A DNA stretch of 64,000 nucleotides from Thermoflexibacter ruber (GTDB taxonomy: Bacteria > Bacteroidota > Bacteroidia > Cytophagales > Thermoflexibacteraceae), in assembly GCF_900113045.1 (NCBI RefSeq), contig NZ_FONY01000007.1:66755-130754 (forward strand), given 5' to 3'. The translations under genes were made by a program, and so were the position numbers. The notes below the pieces were generated by a model. The model was not told the DNA's origin. It did no database searches and was given only the letters and a program-made list of their open reading frames with translations. Below, one piece after another: positions 1 to 9,410 of the stretch; position 1 is the first letter of the stretch; the number at the start of each line of letters is the position of its first letter.

Positions 1-1
1 G

Positions 2-1351
2 ACAGAGTGGGCGTTGCAGTCTTACATGGGTAGAGTAAATTATAGCTATAATGATAAGTACTTACTTACTTTTACAGCAAGGGTAGATGGCTCGTCCCGA
101 TTAGCCGAAGGAAAAAAATATAGCCTTTTTCCCTCGGTAGCCGTAGGTTGGAATCTCTCAAATGAAGCCTTCTTAAAAGGAAGTAGCACTATTTCCAACT
201 TAAAATTAAGAGCGAGCTACGGCAGAACAGGAAATCAGGCGATTAATCCTTATCAGACCCAAGGAGGGCTGGCAAGAACGGTTTACGCTTTTGGTAATGC
301 TGGTGCATTTGGCTATCGTCCTAATGCTATTCCTAATAGTGATTTGCGTTGGGAAACTTCGGCTACCCTAAACATAGGCTTGGATTTTGGCTTGTTCAAC
401 GACCGTATTTCTGGCTCACTTGAATACTACATTACCAATACTACCGACTTACTTTTAGCAAGACAGCTACCTATTACAAGCGGTTTCTCAAGTGTTACCC
501 AAAACATCGGAGCAACACGCAACAAAGGCGTAGAGCTTACACTTTCTACCGTCAATATAGATACAGATGGGGGCTTCCAGTGGACTACAGACTTCAATAT
601 TTTTGCTAACAGGGAGGCTATCATAGATTTGTACGGCGACAAGAAAAGCGATGTAGGCAACTTGTGGTTTATTGGGCAACCCGTAACTGTATTTTTTGAT
701 TATGAAAAAATCGGTATCTGGCAGTTGAATGAAGTTGATGAAGCCAAAAAATATTCCCAAGTGCCGGGGCAGATTAAGGTAAAAGACCAAAACAACGATG
801 GAAGAATCAACTCTGATGATAGAATTATTTTAGGCTCTGATGTACCTAAGTGGAGCGGAGGCATGACTAACCGCTTTGAATACAAAGGTTTTGATTTGTC
901 TATTTTTGCTTTTGCTAGGGTAGGAGGCATGATTCGCAGTAGATTCCACGACAGCAATAACACGCTTTTTGGTCGTTACAATAACCTCAATGTGGACTAT
1001 TGGACACCCGAGAATCCCACCAATGCCAATCCAAGACCTAACCAGAATCAAGAGTTTCCTATTTATGGATCGACTTTATCCTATTTTGATGGCTCATTTT
1101 TAAAAATTCGCAACATTGCCATAGGCTATAATTTTAAGTCTTCTGTACTTTCTAAACTCAAAATAGAAGGGCTAAGGATTTATGCAAGTGCGCAACAACC
1201 CTTCATTTTTGCCCCTTATCGTCAGAAGTATAAAGGCATAGACCCCGAAGCTGCAGGCATAAGAAGTAATAACAGAGAAAACGCCGCAGAGTTAGCAGGT
1301 GATACACCAAGTTCTCGCTTGATTATCTTTGGAGTAAATGTGAGGTTTTAG
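2..1351 (+). CDS. SusC/RagA-type TonB-dependent outer-membrane transporter, C-terminal part
   Basis: The reading frame is open from the first bases of the window, so the N-terminal signal peptide, carboxypeptidase-regulatory-like domain and plug lie upstream. About 449 residues of the beta-barrel remain. They align by eye with the C-terminal half of the complete SusC at 58978-62514: shared phrases include YNDKYLLTFTARVDGSS, SNLKLRASYGRTGNQ, a DVPKWSGGM stretch and a final aromatic residue after VNVRF, the usual barrel end. SusC proteins carry sugars or peptides across the outer membrane, using TonB energy, with a SusD lid. A SusD gene follows 63 bases downstream, which supports the call. The substrate cannot be told. 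It is unusual that several residues near the end (PYRQKYKGIDPEAAG) keep the SusC consensus GYDPE only loosely. Confidence 0.95.
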   Translation, partial: TEWALQSYMGRVNYSYNDKYLLTFTARVDGSSRLAEGKKYSLFPSVAVGWNLSNEAFLKGSSTISNLKLRASYGRTGNQAINPYQTQGGLARTVYAFGNAGAFGYRPNAIPNSDLRWETSATLNIGLDFGLFNDRISGSLEYYITNTTDLLLARQLPITSGFSSVTQNIGATRNKGVELTLSTVNIDTDGGFQWTTDFNIFANREAIIDLYGDKKSDVGNLWFIGQPVTVFFDYEKIGIWQLNEVDEAKKYSQVPGQIKVKDQNNDGRINSDDRIILGSDVPKWSGGMTNRFEYKGFDLSIFAFARVGGMIRSRFHDSNNTLFGRYNNLNVDYWTPENPTNANPRPNQNQEFPIYGSTLSYFDGSFLKIRNIAIGYNFKSSVLSKLKIEGLRIYASAQQPFIFAPYRQKYKGIDPEAAGIRSNNRENAAELAGDTPSSRLIIFGVNVRF

Positions 1352-1414
1352 TCATGATTTAGTAGCCATAAATTACACAAATTGATACGAATGTACTTTA
1401 AAATTATTTTGATT

Positions 1415-3052
1415 ATGAAACATTTAAAAATATATAGCTTTTTCCTTTTTTCCCTTTTTGTAGTATCTTCTTGCGGGAAAAAATATTTAGAAGAAAGAAT
1501 GGTGTCCAATATTGGAGACGGATACCTTAGCACAAGAGCAGGTTTTGAGGACGCACTCAAAGCTGCTTACTCATCTTTCCGTAGCTTTTATGCTACCGAA
1601 AGAGGAATGTCTTTGACTGTTTTTGGTACAGATACTTATACGAGAGGTTCTGATGGCAGCTGGAAATTTGTCAATGACTACACAGCTCAGTTAGACGCAA
1701 GGACGGGCATCATCAACGAAGTATGGTCAGACTTTTACCGAGCTATCAACACAGCAAATGCAGTCATAGGGCGAGCCGACCAAATACCTAATATAGACCA
1801 AGCCACCAAAGAACGCAGAGTAGCGGAAGCCAAATTTATTAGAGCGCATCATTATTTTATTTTGTTACAACTTTTTGGAGGGGTGCATTTGTCTTTGGAA
1901 GAAGTACGCTCCGTTACCAACAAAGCGAGCCGTGCTTCTATCAAACAAGTCTATGATGCCATCACCAAAGACTTGGAGTCTGCTATTCCCAAGTTAGAGC
2001 CTGACGTAAAGAAAACAGATTGGGGACGAGCCACAAAACCTGCCGCAGAGCATCTATTGGCAAGGGTCTATCTGACAAAAGCTACTTCAGAAGCCAAAGC
2101 CCCAGACGATTACGCTAAAGCCCTCCAGTATGCCAAAAGTGTCATTAATAATTATGCTTTCAAACTACTACCTGACTATGCTAAAGTATTCGAGCAAGGG
2201 GCTGGAGAAATCAACGATGAGGTAATTTGGTCTGTTCAATATACCTCTGACCCTATTACGAATAGTACAGGAAACAATGCCCACGTTTTCTTTTTGATGG
2301 AATACGATGTCCAGCCCGGAATGCAAAGAGATGTAGCTAATGGTCGTCCTTTCAAACGATTTATGCCTACTACTTTTGGGCTTAGCCTGTGGGATAGAAG
2401 CATAGATAGCCGCTACGAGAAAAACTTTAAAATGACATTTTTCTGTAATAGACCGGGAACTTATACCATAGAAGGAAGAAGCGTAACGCTCAATGCGGGT
2501 GATACAGCTATTCACTTGCCAAGCAGAGAACTGACAAGAGAGGAAATCCTAAAGCGTCCTTACTTAGTCATTACTCCGAGCAGATATACTGAAAAATTAT
2601 ATCCTACACTTACTAAATTTTTAGACCCCTTGCGTCCTGACCGTACTACTTTTGAGGGGTCAAGGGATTTCTTAGCCTTCCGCTTAGCAGAAACATACCT
2701 GATAGCTTCGGAAGCGGCTATGTATGTGGGAAATATGGCAGAAGCAGCAAACTTTGTCAATGCTGTTCGCAGGCGAGCTGCTTACCCTGGAAAAGAGAAA
2801 GCAATGGAAGTAACGCCCTCTCAAATAGATATAGATTTCCTTTTAGATGAAAGAGAAAGAGAACTCATGGGCGAGCAGCTTCGTTGGTTTGACTTGGTAA
2901 GAACAGGCAAACTTTTAGAAAGAGTGAGAAAGCACAATCCACAAGCGGCACCAGGTATCAAAGATTTCCACGTAAGGCGACCTATTCCGCAAACACAGAT
3001 TGACTTGACTGACGGTGGAGCAGCGAGTTTTCCCCAAAATCCGGGATACTAA
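1415..3052 (+). CDS. SusD/RagB family nutrient-binding outer-membrane lipoprotein
   Basis: SusD proteins are surface lipoproteins that cap the SusC barrel and bind the nutrient. The chosen ATG at 1415 gives MKHLKIYSFFLFSLFVVSSC, a lipoprotein signal with the modified Cys at about residue 20; an upstream TTG at 1382 would only add 11 residues before it. Family features are visible: the N-terminal KKYLEER region, TPR-like helices with AKFIRAHHYFILLQLFGGV (typical SusD R-A-x-x-Y-F-x-L pattern), DYAKALQYAKSVINN, and the C-terminal block FLLDERERELMGEQLRWFDLVRTGKL. It ends in NPGY, the common SusD terminus. About 545 residues, normal for the family. It pairs with the SusC gene ending at 1351. A hairpin terminator follows at 3091. 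Confidence 0.95.
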   Translation: MKHLKIYSFFLFSLFVVSSCGKKYLEERMVSNIGDGYLSTRAGFEDALKAAYSSFRSFYATERGMSLTVFGTDTYTRGSDGSWKFVNDYTAQLDARTGIINEVWSDFYRAINTANAVIGRADQIPNIDQATKERRVAEAKFIRAHHYFILLQLFGGVHLSLEEVRSVTNKASRASIKQVYDAITKDLESAIPKLEPDVKKTDWGRATKPAAEHLLARVYLTKATSEAKAPDDYAKALQYAKSVINNYAFKLLPDYAKVFEQGAGEINDEVIWSVQYTSDPITNSTGNNAHVFFLMEYDVQPGMQRDVANGRPFKRFMPTTFGLSLWDRSIDSRYEKNFKMTFFCNRPGTYTIEGRSVTLNAGDTAIHLPSRELTREEILKRPYLVITPSRYTEKLYPTLTKFLDPLRPDRTTFEGSRDFLAFRLAETYLIASEAAMYVGNMAEAANFVNAVRRRAAYPGKEKAMEVTPSQIDIDFLLDERERELMGEQLRWFDLVRTGKLLERVRKHNPQAAPGIKDFHVRRPIPQTQIDLTDGGAASFPQNPGY

Positions 3053-3090
3053 AATCTTCAATCTACTTTTTAATTGAATAAATGGTAGCA

Positions 3091-3121
3091 AAGGTCGGTA
3101 GCAATTCCTACCGACTTTTCT
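3091..3121 (+). terminator. Rho-independent terminator after susCD pair
   Basis: GTCGGTAG (3094-3101) pairs with CTACCGAC (3108-3115) across a 6-base loop, extended by A/T pairs and followed by a short T run (TTTTC). It sits 40 bases after the SusD stop and before the oxidoreductase gene, so the SusCD transcript probably ends or is attenuated here. Confidence 0.7.
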
Positions 3122-3174
3122 TTCAAAACTAAGATAAGAATTTTTGTACTTTAATCTTCTAAAATAAGAAAACG

Positions 3175-4515
3175 ATGTCAGAAACTATGAATCGCCGTGA
3201 TTTTATTAGAACCACCTCTTTAGTTGGTACAGGGGCATTGCTCGCTCCCTCTCTTTCTGCTATGCCTATTTTCAAAGGCTCTCCTAATGAAAAAGTAATT
3301 ATAGGAGCCATGGGAACAAACAGTCGTGGCTTTTTTGTGGCACGTATGTTTGCCAAACTGCCCAATGTTGAGATAGCCTATGTTTGTGATGTAGATAGTA
3401 AAGTTTTGGAGAAAACCATTGCAGACATTGAGAAAGTTTCAGGCAAGCGTCCCAAAGGCTATACAGATGTTCGCAAGATGTTGGAAGAAAAAGACTTAGA
3501 TGCCATTATGGTTGCTACTCCTGACCATTGGCACGCTCCTGCGGCTCTCATGGCTGTCAAAGCAGGTAAGCACGTGTACTTAGAAAAACCCTGTTCGCAC
3601 AATCCCGCAGAAGGCGAAATTTTAGTAGAGGCAAGTGCCAAGTACAACAAACTTATTCAGATGGGGAGTCAGCGTAGGTCTTTCCCAAAAGTAATACAAG
3701 CCATGCAAGAACTCAAAGAAGGCATCATTGGCAGACCTTACTTTGCAAAAGGCTGGTATGCCAATGCTCGAAAACCTATAGGAGTAGGCAAAGTAACTGC
3801 TGTTCCAAGCCATATTGATTTTGAGCTATGGCAAGGTCCCGCTCCTCGCAGAGAGTTCAAAGATAACCTTATTCACTACAATTGGCATTGGTTTTGGCAT
3901 TGGGGAACAGGCGAAGCCCTAAACAATGGCACACATGAATTGGACGTAATGCGTTGGGGTTTGGGCGTAGATTTCCCTACCCAAGTCATATCCGCAGGAG
4001 GTAGATTTGCCTACAATGACGATTGGGAAACACCAGATACCCAAACCGCTACTTTTAACTTTGCCAATAACACCGCCATTACTTGGGAAAGTAGAAGTTG
4101 CAACGGCTACCCTGTCGAAGGTGCAGGGCGAGGCGTAATTTTTTATGGTGAAAAAGGCACAATAGTTATTCCGGGAGGCGATGCTTACAAAGTATATGAT
4201 TTAGACAATAAACTTGTCAAAGAGGTAAAAACCGAGTTACAAGAAGCACAGGCTACCAATACTATGGGTATGGGAGAACTTTTAGATAGCTTGCATCTAA
4301 AAAATTTTGTGGAAGCTATCAGAGGAAAGGAAAAATTAACCTGCCCTATTTCCGAAGGACATAAGTCCACCCTCTTGCCACAGTTAGCCAATATTGCCTT
4401 CCGAGTAGGTAGAACGCTTTATTGCGACCCTACCAACGGGCATATCCTGAAAGACAAAAAAGCCATGAAACTTTGGAAAAGAGATTACGAAAAAGGCTGG
4501 GAAATGAAACTATAA
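3175..4515 (+). CDS. Gfo/Idh/MocA family oxidoreductase with Tat signal
   Basis: NAD(P)-dependent sugar or sugar-acid oxidoreductase family. The N-terminus has a twin-arginine signal, MNRRDFIRTTSLVGTGALL, so export in folded form with its cofactor is expected. A Rossmann fold follows, with GAMGTNSRG in place of the classical GxGxxG, then the family motif YLEKPCSHNPAE, where the Lys is the conserved catalytic/cofactor-contacting residue of the EKP motif. A C-terminal alpha/beta domain contains NWHWFWHWGTGEALNNGTHELD, with a conserved His in the active-site region. The length (446 aa) fits exported Bacteroidota members. It lies between the SusCD pair and an unknown exported protein on the same strand, suggesting that it modifies a substrate brought in by the locus. 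The exact sugar is unknown. A start at residue 5 (MNRRDF) is also possible. Confidence 0.9.
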   Translation: MSETMNRRDFIRTTSLVGTGALLAPSLSAMPIFKGSPNEKVIIGAMGTNSRGFFVARMFAKLPNVEIAYVCDVDSKVLEKTIADIEKVSGKRPKGYTDVRKMLEEKDLDAIMVATPDHWHAPAALMAVKAGKHVYLEKPCSHNPAEGEILVEASAKYNKLIQMGSQRRSFPKVIQAMQELKEGIIGRPYFAKGWYANARKPIGVGKVTAVPSHIDFELWQGPAPRREFKDNLIHYNWHWFWHWGTGEALNNGTHELDVMRWGLGVDFPTQVISAGGRFAYNDDWETPDTQTATFNFANNTAITWESRSCNGYPVEGAGRGVIFYGEKGTIVIPGGDAYKVYDLDNKLVKEVKTELQEAQATNTMGMGELLDSLHLKNFVEAIRGKEKLTCPISEGHKSTLLPQLANIAFRVGRTLYCDPTNGHILKDKKAMKLWKRDYEKGWEMKL

Positions 4516-4545
4516 ATTTTTTTATCTATCTGAATCTATGAAGTA

Positions 4546-5556
4546 ATGACGAAAAAAAATAAGAACTTACTTTTTATTTATCTTTGTTTACATTGTGCAA
4601 CTGCTTACCCTCAATACTACAAGGGATTAAAAGTTAGTTTAGACCAAAGACCTCCCGTGCAAAATGTTGTGCTTTTTTATGATAAGTACGATAAAGGGCA
4701 AGGCAATACTTCTATTGCGCATGATGACGAAAATATTTACAAGTGGTCAGGAGAAACTCCTTATAAGCATGAATCTTGGGGCTATTTTGACAAGGAGGGT
4801 AAAGAAGTACCCTATATCAAGCGCGACCGCGATTTAGGACAAACTTTTACTTATACACAAACAGATAAAAAATACTTGAAGGCAATTACCGTACAGCTTG
4901 GCTTTGGTACAAATGTAGTTCGTAGTAACATGTATGGACAACCTCTTTCTATCCAAATCATGGAAGTAACAGGCGCAGCAAGGGTAAACAATAATGGTTC
5001 AGACTCCACTATGGAGGCTTTTCATGGTTTTCCACACGACAGAAATGGCAAAGAAATACTATCTATGAGAGATGACTATTTAGAAGGAGAAACCTATCAG
5101 ACTGTGGCTATTTTCTCAGGGGGCAGGTTTCCTTCTAAGTCTGACTTTGGATTTACCAAAGGTGATACTATTGCTCCTAATGATGCAAAGCTAAAAGGAC
5201 ATTATCTAACTTTTACACTTCCCAGCGAGCCAAGAATTAGGCTTGAGCCTAATAAAAACTATGCTTTTTTGATTATGATAGATAAAAAGGGCAAAGAAGT
5301 AGGATTTGCCTTAGCAAATGAGTATTTTGGTTCCTATCCATTTGGACATGGGATTCGCAGAGACGGCAATGGTATTTTTCCGCCTGTACCAGCCAATGTA
5401 AGCAAAAATTTTACTCACTCTGCGAATAGGAAAGCATACCAAGCGGCACATTTTCCCAAAAACTTCAAAAAGAGAACGGCTATTTCACCTTCCACTAATG
5501 GCTATCCCGATGTAGATACTTGGCGAGATTTGGTTTTTTATGTAGTCTGTGAGTAG
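4546..5556 (+). CDS. Exported protein of unknown function in susCD locus
   Basis: I do not recognise a named family. The 336-residue product begins with a charged and hydrophobic segment ending in ATAYPQYYK, read as a signal peptide. The mature part has alternating aromatic and polar residues and many short hydrophobic runs, as in a beta-sandwich, for example DLGQTFTYTQTDKKYLKAITVQLG. This resembles the beta-sandwich modules of carbohydrate-associated proteins, but no catalytic motif can be pointed to. It starts 30 bases after the Gfo/Idh/MocA gene on the same strand, so co-transcription is likely. That context suggests a periplasmic or surface accessory for the same substrate. Length and composition look intact. 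Confidence 0.75.
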   Translation: MTKKNKNLLFIYLCLHCATAYPQYYKGLKVSLDQRPPVQNVVLFYDKYDKGQGNTSIAHDDENIYKWSGETPYKHESWGYFDKEGKEVPYIKRDRDLGQTFTYTQTDKKYLKAITVQLGFGTNVVRSNMYGQPLSIQIMEVTGAARVNNNGSDSTMEAFHGFPHDRNGKEILSMRDDYLEGETYQTVAIFSGGRFPSKSDFGFTKGDTIAPNDAKLKGHYLTFTLPSEPRIRLEPNKNYAFLIMIDKKGKEVGFALANEYFGSYPFGHGIRRDGNGIFPPVPANVSKNFTHSANRKAYQAAHFPKNFKKRTAISPSTNGYPDVDTWRDLVFYVVCE

Positions 5557-5593
5557 TAAAAAGTTGTTGTAACTAAAATAAATGTGCCGCCTC

Positions 5594-6361
5594 TTAGCCT
5601 TTGCTTAGCTCAACAAGTTTTTTTTCTATTTTAGCAAGTAAATCATTTTTGTTGGAGCGGTTCAAGACGGTTTTACCACCCTCATACCAAAGGGCATCTC
5701 CCAAATTAATATAAAAACCATGCTTAGTAGGTTCGTGTACCTGTGCGTCTTCCATGAGGTAATCAGGTTTGAAGATTAGTTCTAAAAACTTTTTACCTTC
5801 TCCCCAAGTCATACTAATTTCCTTGCCTTTCCCTTTTTTAGGCTTGCACTTCAAAAGTACTTGACGCTTGCTAAATTCAATCATCAAATAGTAATCAATA
5901 CTTTCCAAAGGGCTAATTTTTTTAAAATGTATTTGCAGCGGTCGTTCCACTTGTCTTTCTTCTAAGAGTGCTTGGCTAAGCTCTTCGCAGAGGTACTCCC
6001 ATTCCTCTTGGTTATGAGGGAAAATTTTTTCCTCTTTGCTATCTTTATTTTTTAAAATGATTTCAAAAAAATTCAAATGATCAGACTCTATGTATTTGCT
6101 TGGTTTGGTTTTACTAAGTAATAAATGTACCTGTTCTGCCCAATCTTTGCTTACTGCACCGTCTAATTCCAAGTCATCATTAGGAGAAAAGCCCTCTCCC
6201 ACAATCTCCTCCAAAGACAAATCTTCGCGGTGTGTGTATTGGATTTGGTAGTGCAAATGCAAGTTTTCCTTGATTTCTCCTTTCAGTATATAGGCATAGC
6301 TATACGGTGGAGGCGTATTGTCTGAGGTTTCAAAGTGTATTTCAAATGATTGGATTTCCAT
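5594..6361 (-). CDS. Hypothetical cytoplasmic protein
   Basis: A 255-residue protein with no signal peptide, no membrane segment and no motif I recognise. It is acidic in the first half (DLSLEEIVGEGFSPNDDLELDG) and basic in a central stretch (KCKPKKGKGKE). It is a plausible real gene: it has good Bacteroidota-like codon use, no competing frame, and sits between a convergent gene on one side and a minus-strand unit on the other. About 60 bases separate it from the acyltransferase gene upstream on the same strand. Function unknown. Confidence 0.7.
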   Translation of the reverse strand: MEIQSFEIHFETSDNTPPPYSYAYILKGEIKENLHLHYQIQYTHREDLSLEEIVGEGFSPNDDLELDGAVSKDWAEQVHLLLSKTKPSKYIESDHLNFFEIILKNKDSKEEKIFPHNQEEWEYLCEELSQALLEERQVERPLQIHFKKISPLESIDYYLMIEFSKRQVLLKCKPKKGKGKEISMTWGEGKKFLELIFKPDYLMEDAQVHEPTKHGFYINLGDALWYEGGKTVLNRSNKNDLLAKIEKKLVELSKG

Positions 6362-6423
6362 AATACCTATGATTGATGAAGTATAAGTACCATAAAATTA
6401 GCATTTTTCTCCTTATTCAAACC

Positions 6424-7611
6424 TCAAATCTTGATAAATATCTTTTTGCGATAAAGCCATAGTAAGAAAAGCCATTCTACCAATAAAATCGCACTTCCCA
6501 GCACCAGAGGGGCGTATGCATCTCCTAAGATACGCGGGAAATTTTCGCCAAAATGAATCAATAGCATTTTTCTGATGTACCCTATCATAGTTTCAGCTAT
6601 TACGTAAGCGGCTATGGAGTTCGTACCTATGACTAAAAGTGGGAAAGCCCAACGTTTTTTTCCCAAAATTTCTATCACAAAGTAGAAAAAAGAAAGTAAC
6701 AAAAAACACCACCCTCCGCTAAAAATTACCCAAGTAGGAGTCCAAATTCTTTTAACATTGGGGCATATCCCCAAAGCATCAATAAGCCAACCCAAGACAA
6801 GTCCACCTATCCCCAAAAGTAGAAATATTTTGAGCTTGTCTTTGGTGAATTGCTTGCTTTTCAGAATATTACCTGCTAACAAGCCTAAAAGCATCGTCCC
6901 AAGAGTAGGGATAAAACTTAGCGTAGCATAGCCACCTCCATTGTATAGGAATGGACTTTCTCGGGGAAAAAGATTTAAAAACCAAGTATCAAACCACCAC
7001 GCTAAGTTAGAGTTTTTATTCCAATGTGCCGCAAAACCCGACAAGTGATGCTCCCAATTTTGTGGAACACCTACTTGAGTATAGTCAAAATCTGCATCAG
7101 GCAAAGGAAAAAGGGCAAAGGCAGTGAAATAACCCACTAAGATAAGAACAAGTGCTACGATTTGAACTTTCATAGATTGAAAGCCAAGTATAAACAAAAA
7201 AGTATAACCTAAACCTATTTGAGTAAGTGTGTCCTCAAAAGTGAAATAGGTCATTTTACCATACTGAGAACGCAGAAAAATACCTAAGAAAATAAGTATT
7301 AGGGAACGCCAAAGAGCATGGAGCAGAAGTTGCCTGAAAGAACTTCCTTTGGCAAGGCGATTGGCGATAGAGTAAGGCAGCACTACCCCTACTAAAAAAG
7401 AAAAAGAAGGCTGAATCAAGTCATGCAAGGAGCAGCCTACCCACTCCACATGGCTTTGGTGAAAGTCTAAAAATGCCCAAAAGGCACTTTCAGGGAGATT
7501 TTTAGCTACTTGGTGAAAATGCAGGACTTCTGCCATCATCAGTAGCATTACAAAGCCGCGATACGCATCTGCCGAAGTTAATCTTACAGGTTCACTTAGT
7601 TTTTTTTCCAT
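6424..7611 (-). CDS. DUF5009/COG4299 membrane acyltransferase (heparan-alpha-glucosaminide acetyltransferase-like)
   Basis: A 395-residue polytopic membrane protein of the family that includes human HGSNAT and bacterial NagX, which move an acyl group onto a sugar amine across the membrane. The diagnostic N-terminal motif is present: [15 protein letters not shown], then [27 protein letters not shown] (family pattern H-x-x-W-x-G-x-x-x-x-D-x-x-x-P-x-F-x-F). About ten hydrophobic segments follow. The ATG at 7611 lies only 6 bases after the stop of the sensor kinase gene upstream, so the two form one transcriptional unit. The natural substrate in bacteria is usually a cell-wall or glycan amino sugar; that is inference here. 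Confidence 0.85.
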   Translation of the reverse strand: MEKKLSEPVRLTSADAYRGFVMLLMMAEVLHFHQVAKNLPESAFWAFLDFHQSHVEWVGCSLHDLIQPSFSFLVGVVLPYSIANRLAKGSSFRQLLLHALWRSLILIFLGIFLRSQYGKMTYFTFEDTLTQIGLGYTFLFILGFQSMKVQIVALVLILVGYFTAFALFPLPDADFDYTQVGVPQNWEHHLSGFAAHWNKNSNLAWWFDTWFLNLFPRESPFLYNGGGYATLSFIPTLGTMLLGLLAGNILKSKQFTKDKLKIFLLLGIGGLVLGWLIDALGICPNVKRIWTPTWVIFSGGWCFLLLSFFYFVIEILGKKRWAFPLLVIGTNSIAAYVIAETMIGYIRKMLLIHFGENFPRILGDAYAPLVLGSAILLVEWLFLLWLYRKKIFIKI

Positions 7612-7617
7612 ATTTAC

Positions 7618-8904
7618 TTAGTTTAATGTGGGGATTTCAATGGTAAACTTGCACCCTTGCCCAAGGCTACTTTCCAAGCTCATCTTCCACTTGTGGGCTT
7701 GGACTACACTTTTTACATAGTTCAAGCCTAAGCCAAAACCTTTGACATCGTGTAAGTTACCTGTGGGGACTCTAAAAAACTTCTCAAAAATGCGTTTCTG
7801 ATATTTTTTATCTATACCTATGCCATTGTCTTTGACCGAAAGTAACAACTTATTGGCTTTATTTTTGGTAACTATCTCTATATGAGGTGCTTTATTACAA
7901 TATTTTACTCCATTGTCCAATAAGTTGTATAGAAGATTAGTCAAATGAACCTTATCTGCTTGTATTTGATAATGAGTAGCTTGTAAGTCATAAATCAATT
8001 CTCCTGCTTTGTTACCGATTTTCCCTTCTTTGATTTTTAAAGCGAAACTTGCGGTAGTTTCTTTGATAAACTCATGCAAATCGATTTTTTCCTTTTTGAG
8101 TTCAAGCTCTTTTTTTTCTAATTTAGCTAACTGCAACACTCTCTCTACTTGACTTTTAAGTCGGTTGTTTTCATTTTTGATGATGCTCACATAGTTGCTT
8201 AGTCGTTCAGGTGAGTGGACTATGTGAGGGTTACTTAGTACATCAGCCGAGATAGAAATAGTTGCGATGGGTGTTTTGAACTCATGCGTCATATTATTGA
8301 TGAAGTCTTTTTGAATCTCTGCTAAGCGTTTTTGCTTAAAGATGGCAAAAAGTGTATAACCAAAAAAAATAACAACTACCAACAAGATAAAAGAAGAGAA
8401 AATCCAAATTTCCATTTCAGAAGCCAAGTAAGTATTCCGATTAGGAAAGCGAACTCCAAAGTAGTAGGTAAATTTGTCCCATTTGGGTAGTTCTGTTTTG
8501 AGTTTTTCATCAAGGATTTTATTGGTGGTAGTCAAGTAATTGCCATACACCATTTTATCTGTATTGCAGTCATAAATACCGTACTCAAAGTCCGCTTCAA
8601 TCTGGTGCTTAGTAAATTCTGTTTTTAAATAATATTCTAACAAATTAGCATCTATAACATCGTTGATGTGAACAACGTAATAGTCCGAAGAGACTTGGGT
8701 AACGACATTGGCACTTGGTAGGGAAGTTTTGTTATAAGCCGATATTTTTTCTGCTACATCTTGCAAAGCAATATGCACTGCTTGGTTAAACTGCTTTTCT
8801 TTCAGGTCAAAAGCCTTTCTTACCCAATATACTTGGGTAATGACAATGCCTCCAATAGAAATCACAGCTAATATGATGATTAATCTGAATGTATTGTGTG
8901 TCAT
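7618..8904 (-). CDS. Membrane-bound sensor histidine kinase (orphan)
   Basis: A 428-residue two-component sensor. A membrane segment lies near residues 7-24 (LIIILAVISIGGIVITQVYWV) and another near 165-190 (FILLVVVIFFGYTLFAIF), leaving a periplasmic sensor domain of about 140 residues. The HisKA box NNMTHEFKTPIATISISADVL holds the phospho-acceptor His. The ATPase domain shows the N box LLYNLLDNGVKYC, G1 DNGIGI, an F box KRIFEKFFRV and G2 GFGLGLNYV. No HAMP domain is evident. No response regulator lies in this window. The only co-transcribed partner is the acyltransferase downstream, 6 bases away, which makes envelope or cell-wall sensing a reasonable guess. Confidence 0.95.
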   Translation of the reverse strand: MTHNTFRLIIILAVISIGGIVITQVYWVRKAFDLKEKQFNQAVHIALQDVAEKISAYNKTSLPSANVVTQVSSDYYVVHINDVIDANLLEYYLKTEFTKHQIEADFEYGIYDCNTDKMVYGNYLTTTNKILDEKLKTELPKWDKFTYYFGVRFPNRNTYLASEMEIWIFSSFILLVVVIFFGYTLFAIFKQKRLAEIQKDFINNMTHEFKTPIATISISADVLSNPHIVHSPERLSNYVSIIKNENNRLKSQVERVLQLAKLEKKELELKKEKIDLHEFIKETTASFALKIKEGKIGNKAGELIYDLQATHYQIQADKVHLTNLLYNLLDNGVKYCNKAPHIEIVTKNKANKLLLSVKDNGIGIDKKYQKRIFEKFFRVPTGNLHDVKGFGLGLNYVKSVVQAHKWKMSLESSLGQGCKFTIEIPTLN

Positions 8905-9052
8905 TGATTAAAAACTCCTCTGCAATCTAAATAGATAATAACCGTAATCCTATGAGAAAACAGCTAATTATGCAAATTTATTCATCTTCGCTATATTTTT
9001 GTATTTTTGCCGAGAAGTAAAAATATATTTAATTTTATACTGTTGCTTTCAA

Positions 9053-9361
9053 ATGAAAAAAACAAACTTCTTACACCGCTTGCAAGAACGCTGGCAACTC
9101 AAAGACCTTAAACAAGTAATTATCGTACTGATTGTATTTGCTCTTACAGGCACTACTGCTATGTTTGTAAAAAGACCTATTTTCGCTCTTTTAGGTATTA
9201 CCAGCGACATGGCTTGGTGGGTGCGAGCTGTGGTTTGGTGTCTTACTATCTTGCCGATTTACAATGTTTTATTACTCATTTATGGGTTTATTTTTGGACA
9301 GTTTACCTTTTTCTGGAACTTTGAAAAAAAGTTTTTCCGTCGTCTTTTTGGCATAAAGTAA
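9053..9361 (+). CDS. Small membrane protein, DUF6787-like
   Basis: The ATG at 9053 gives a 102-residue protein. It has a basic amphipathic N-terminus (LHRLQERWQLKDLKQ), two or three hydrophobic segments (VIIVLIVFALTGTTAMFV, AVVWCLTILPIYNVLLLIYGFIFG) and a basic tail after WNFEKKFFRRLFG. This layout matches a small conserved Bacteroidota membrane family that I believe is DUF6787; the family name is from memory. An in-frame extension upstream to 8999 adds residues with no sign of being coding. Its role is unknown. It precedes the ThiF/MoeB gene on the same strand by 49 bases, so it may share its transcript. Confidence 0.7.
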   Translation: MKKTNFLHRLQERWQLKDLKQVIIVLIVFALTGTTAMFVKRPIFALLGITSDMAWWVRAVVWCLTILPIYNVLLLIYGFIFGQFTFFWNFEKKFFRRLFGIK

Positions 9362-9410
9362 TATTTGAGGCTTTTTACGGGTAAGTAAAAGAATATTAAA
9401 CCAAAAATCT

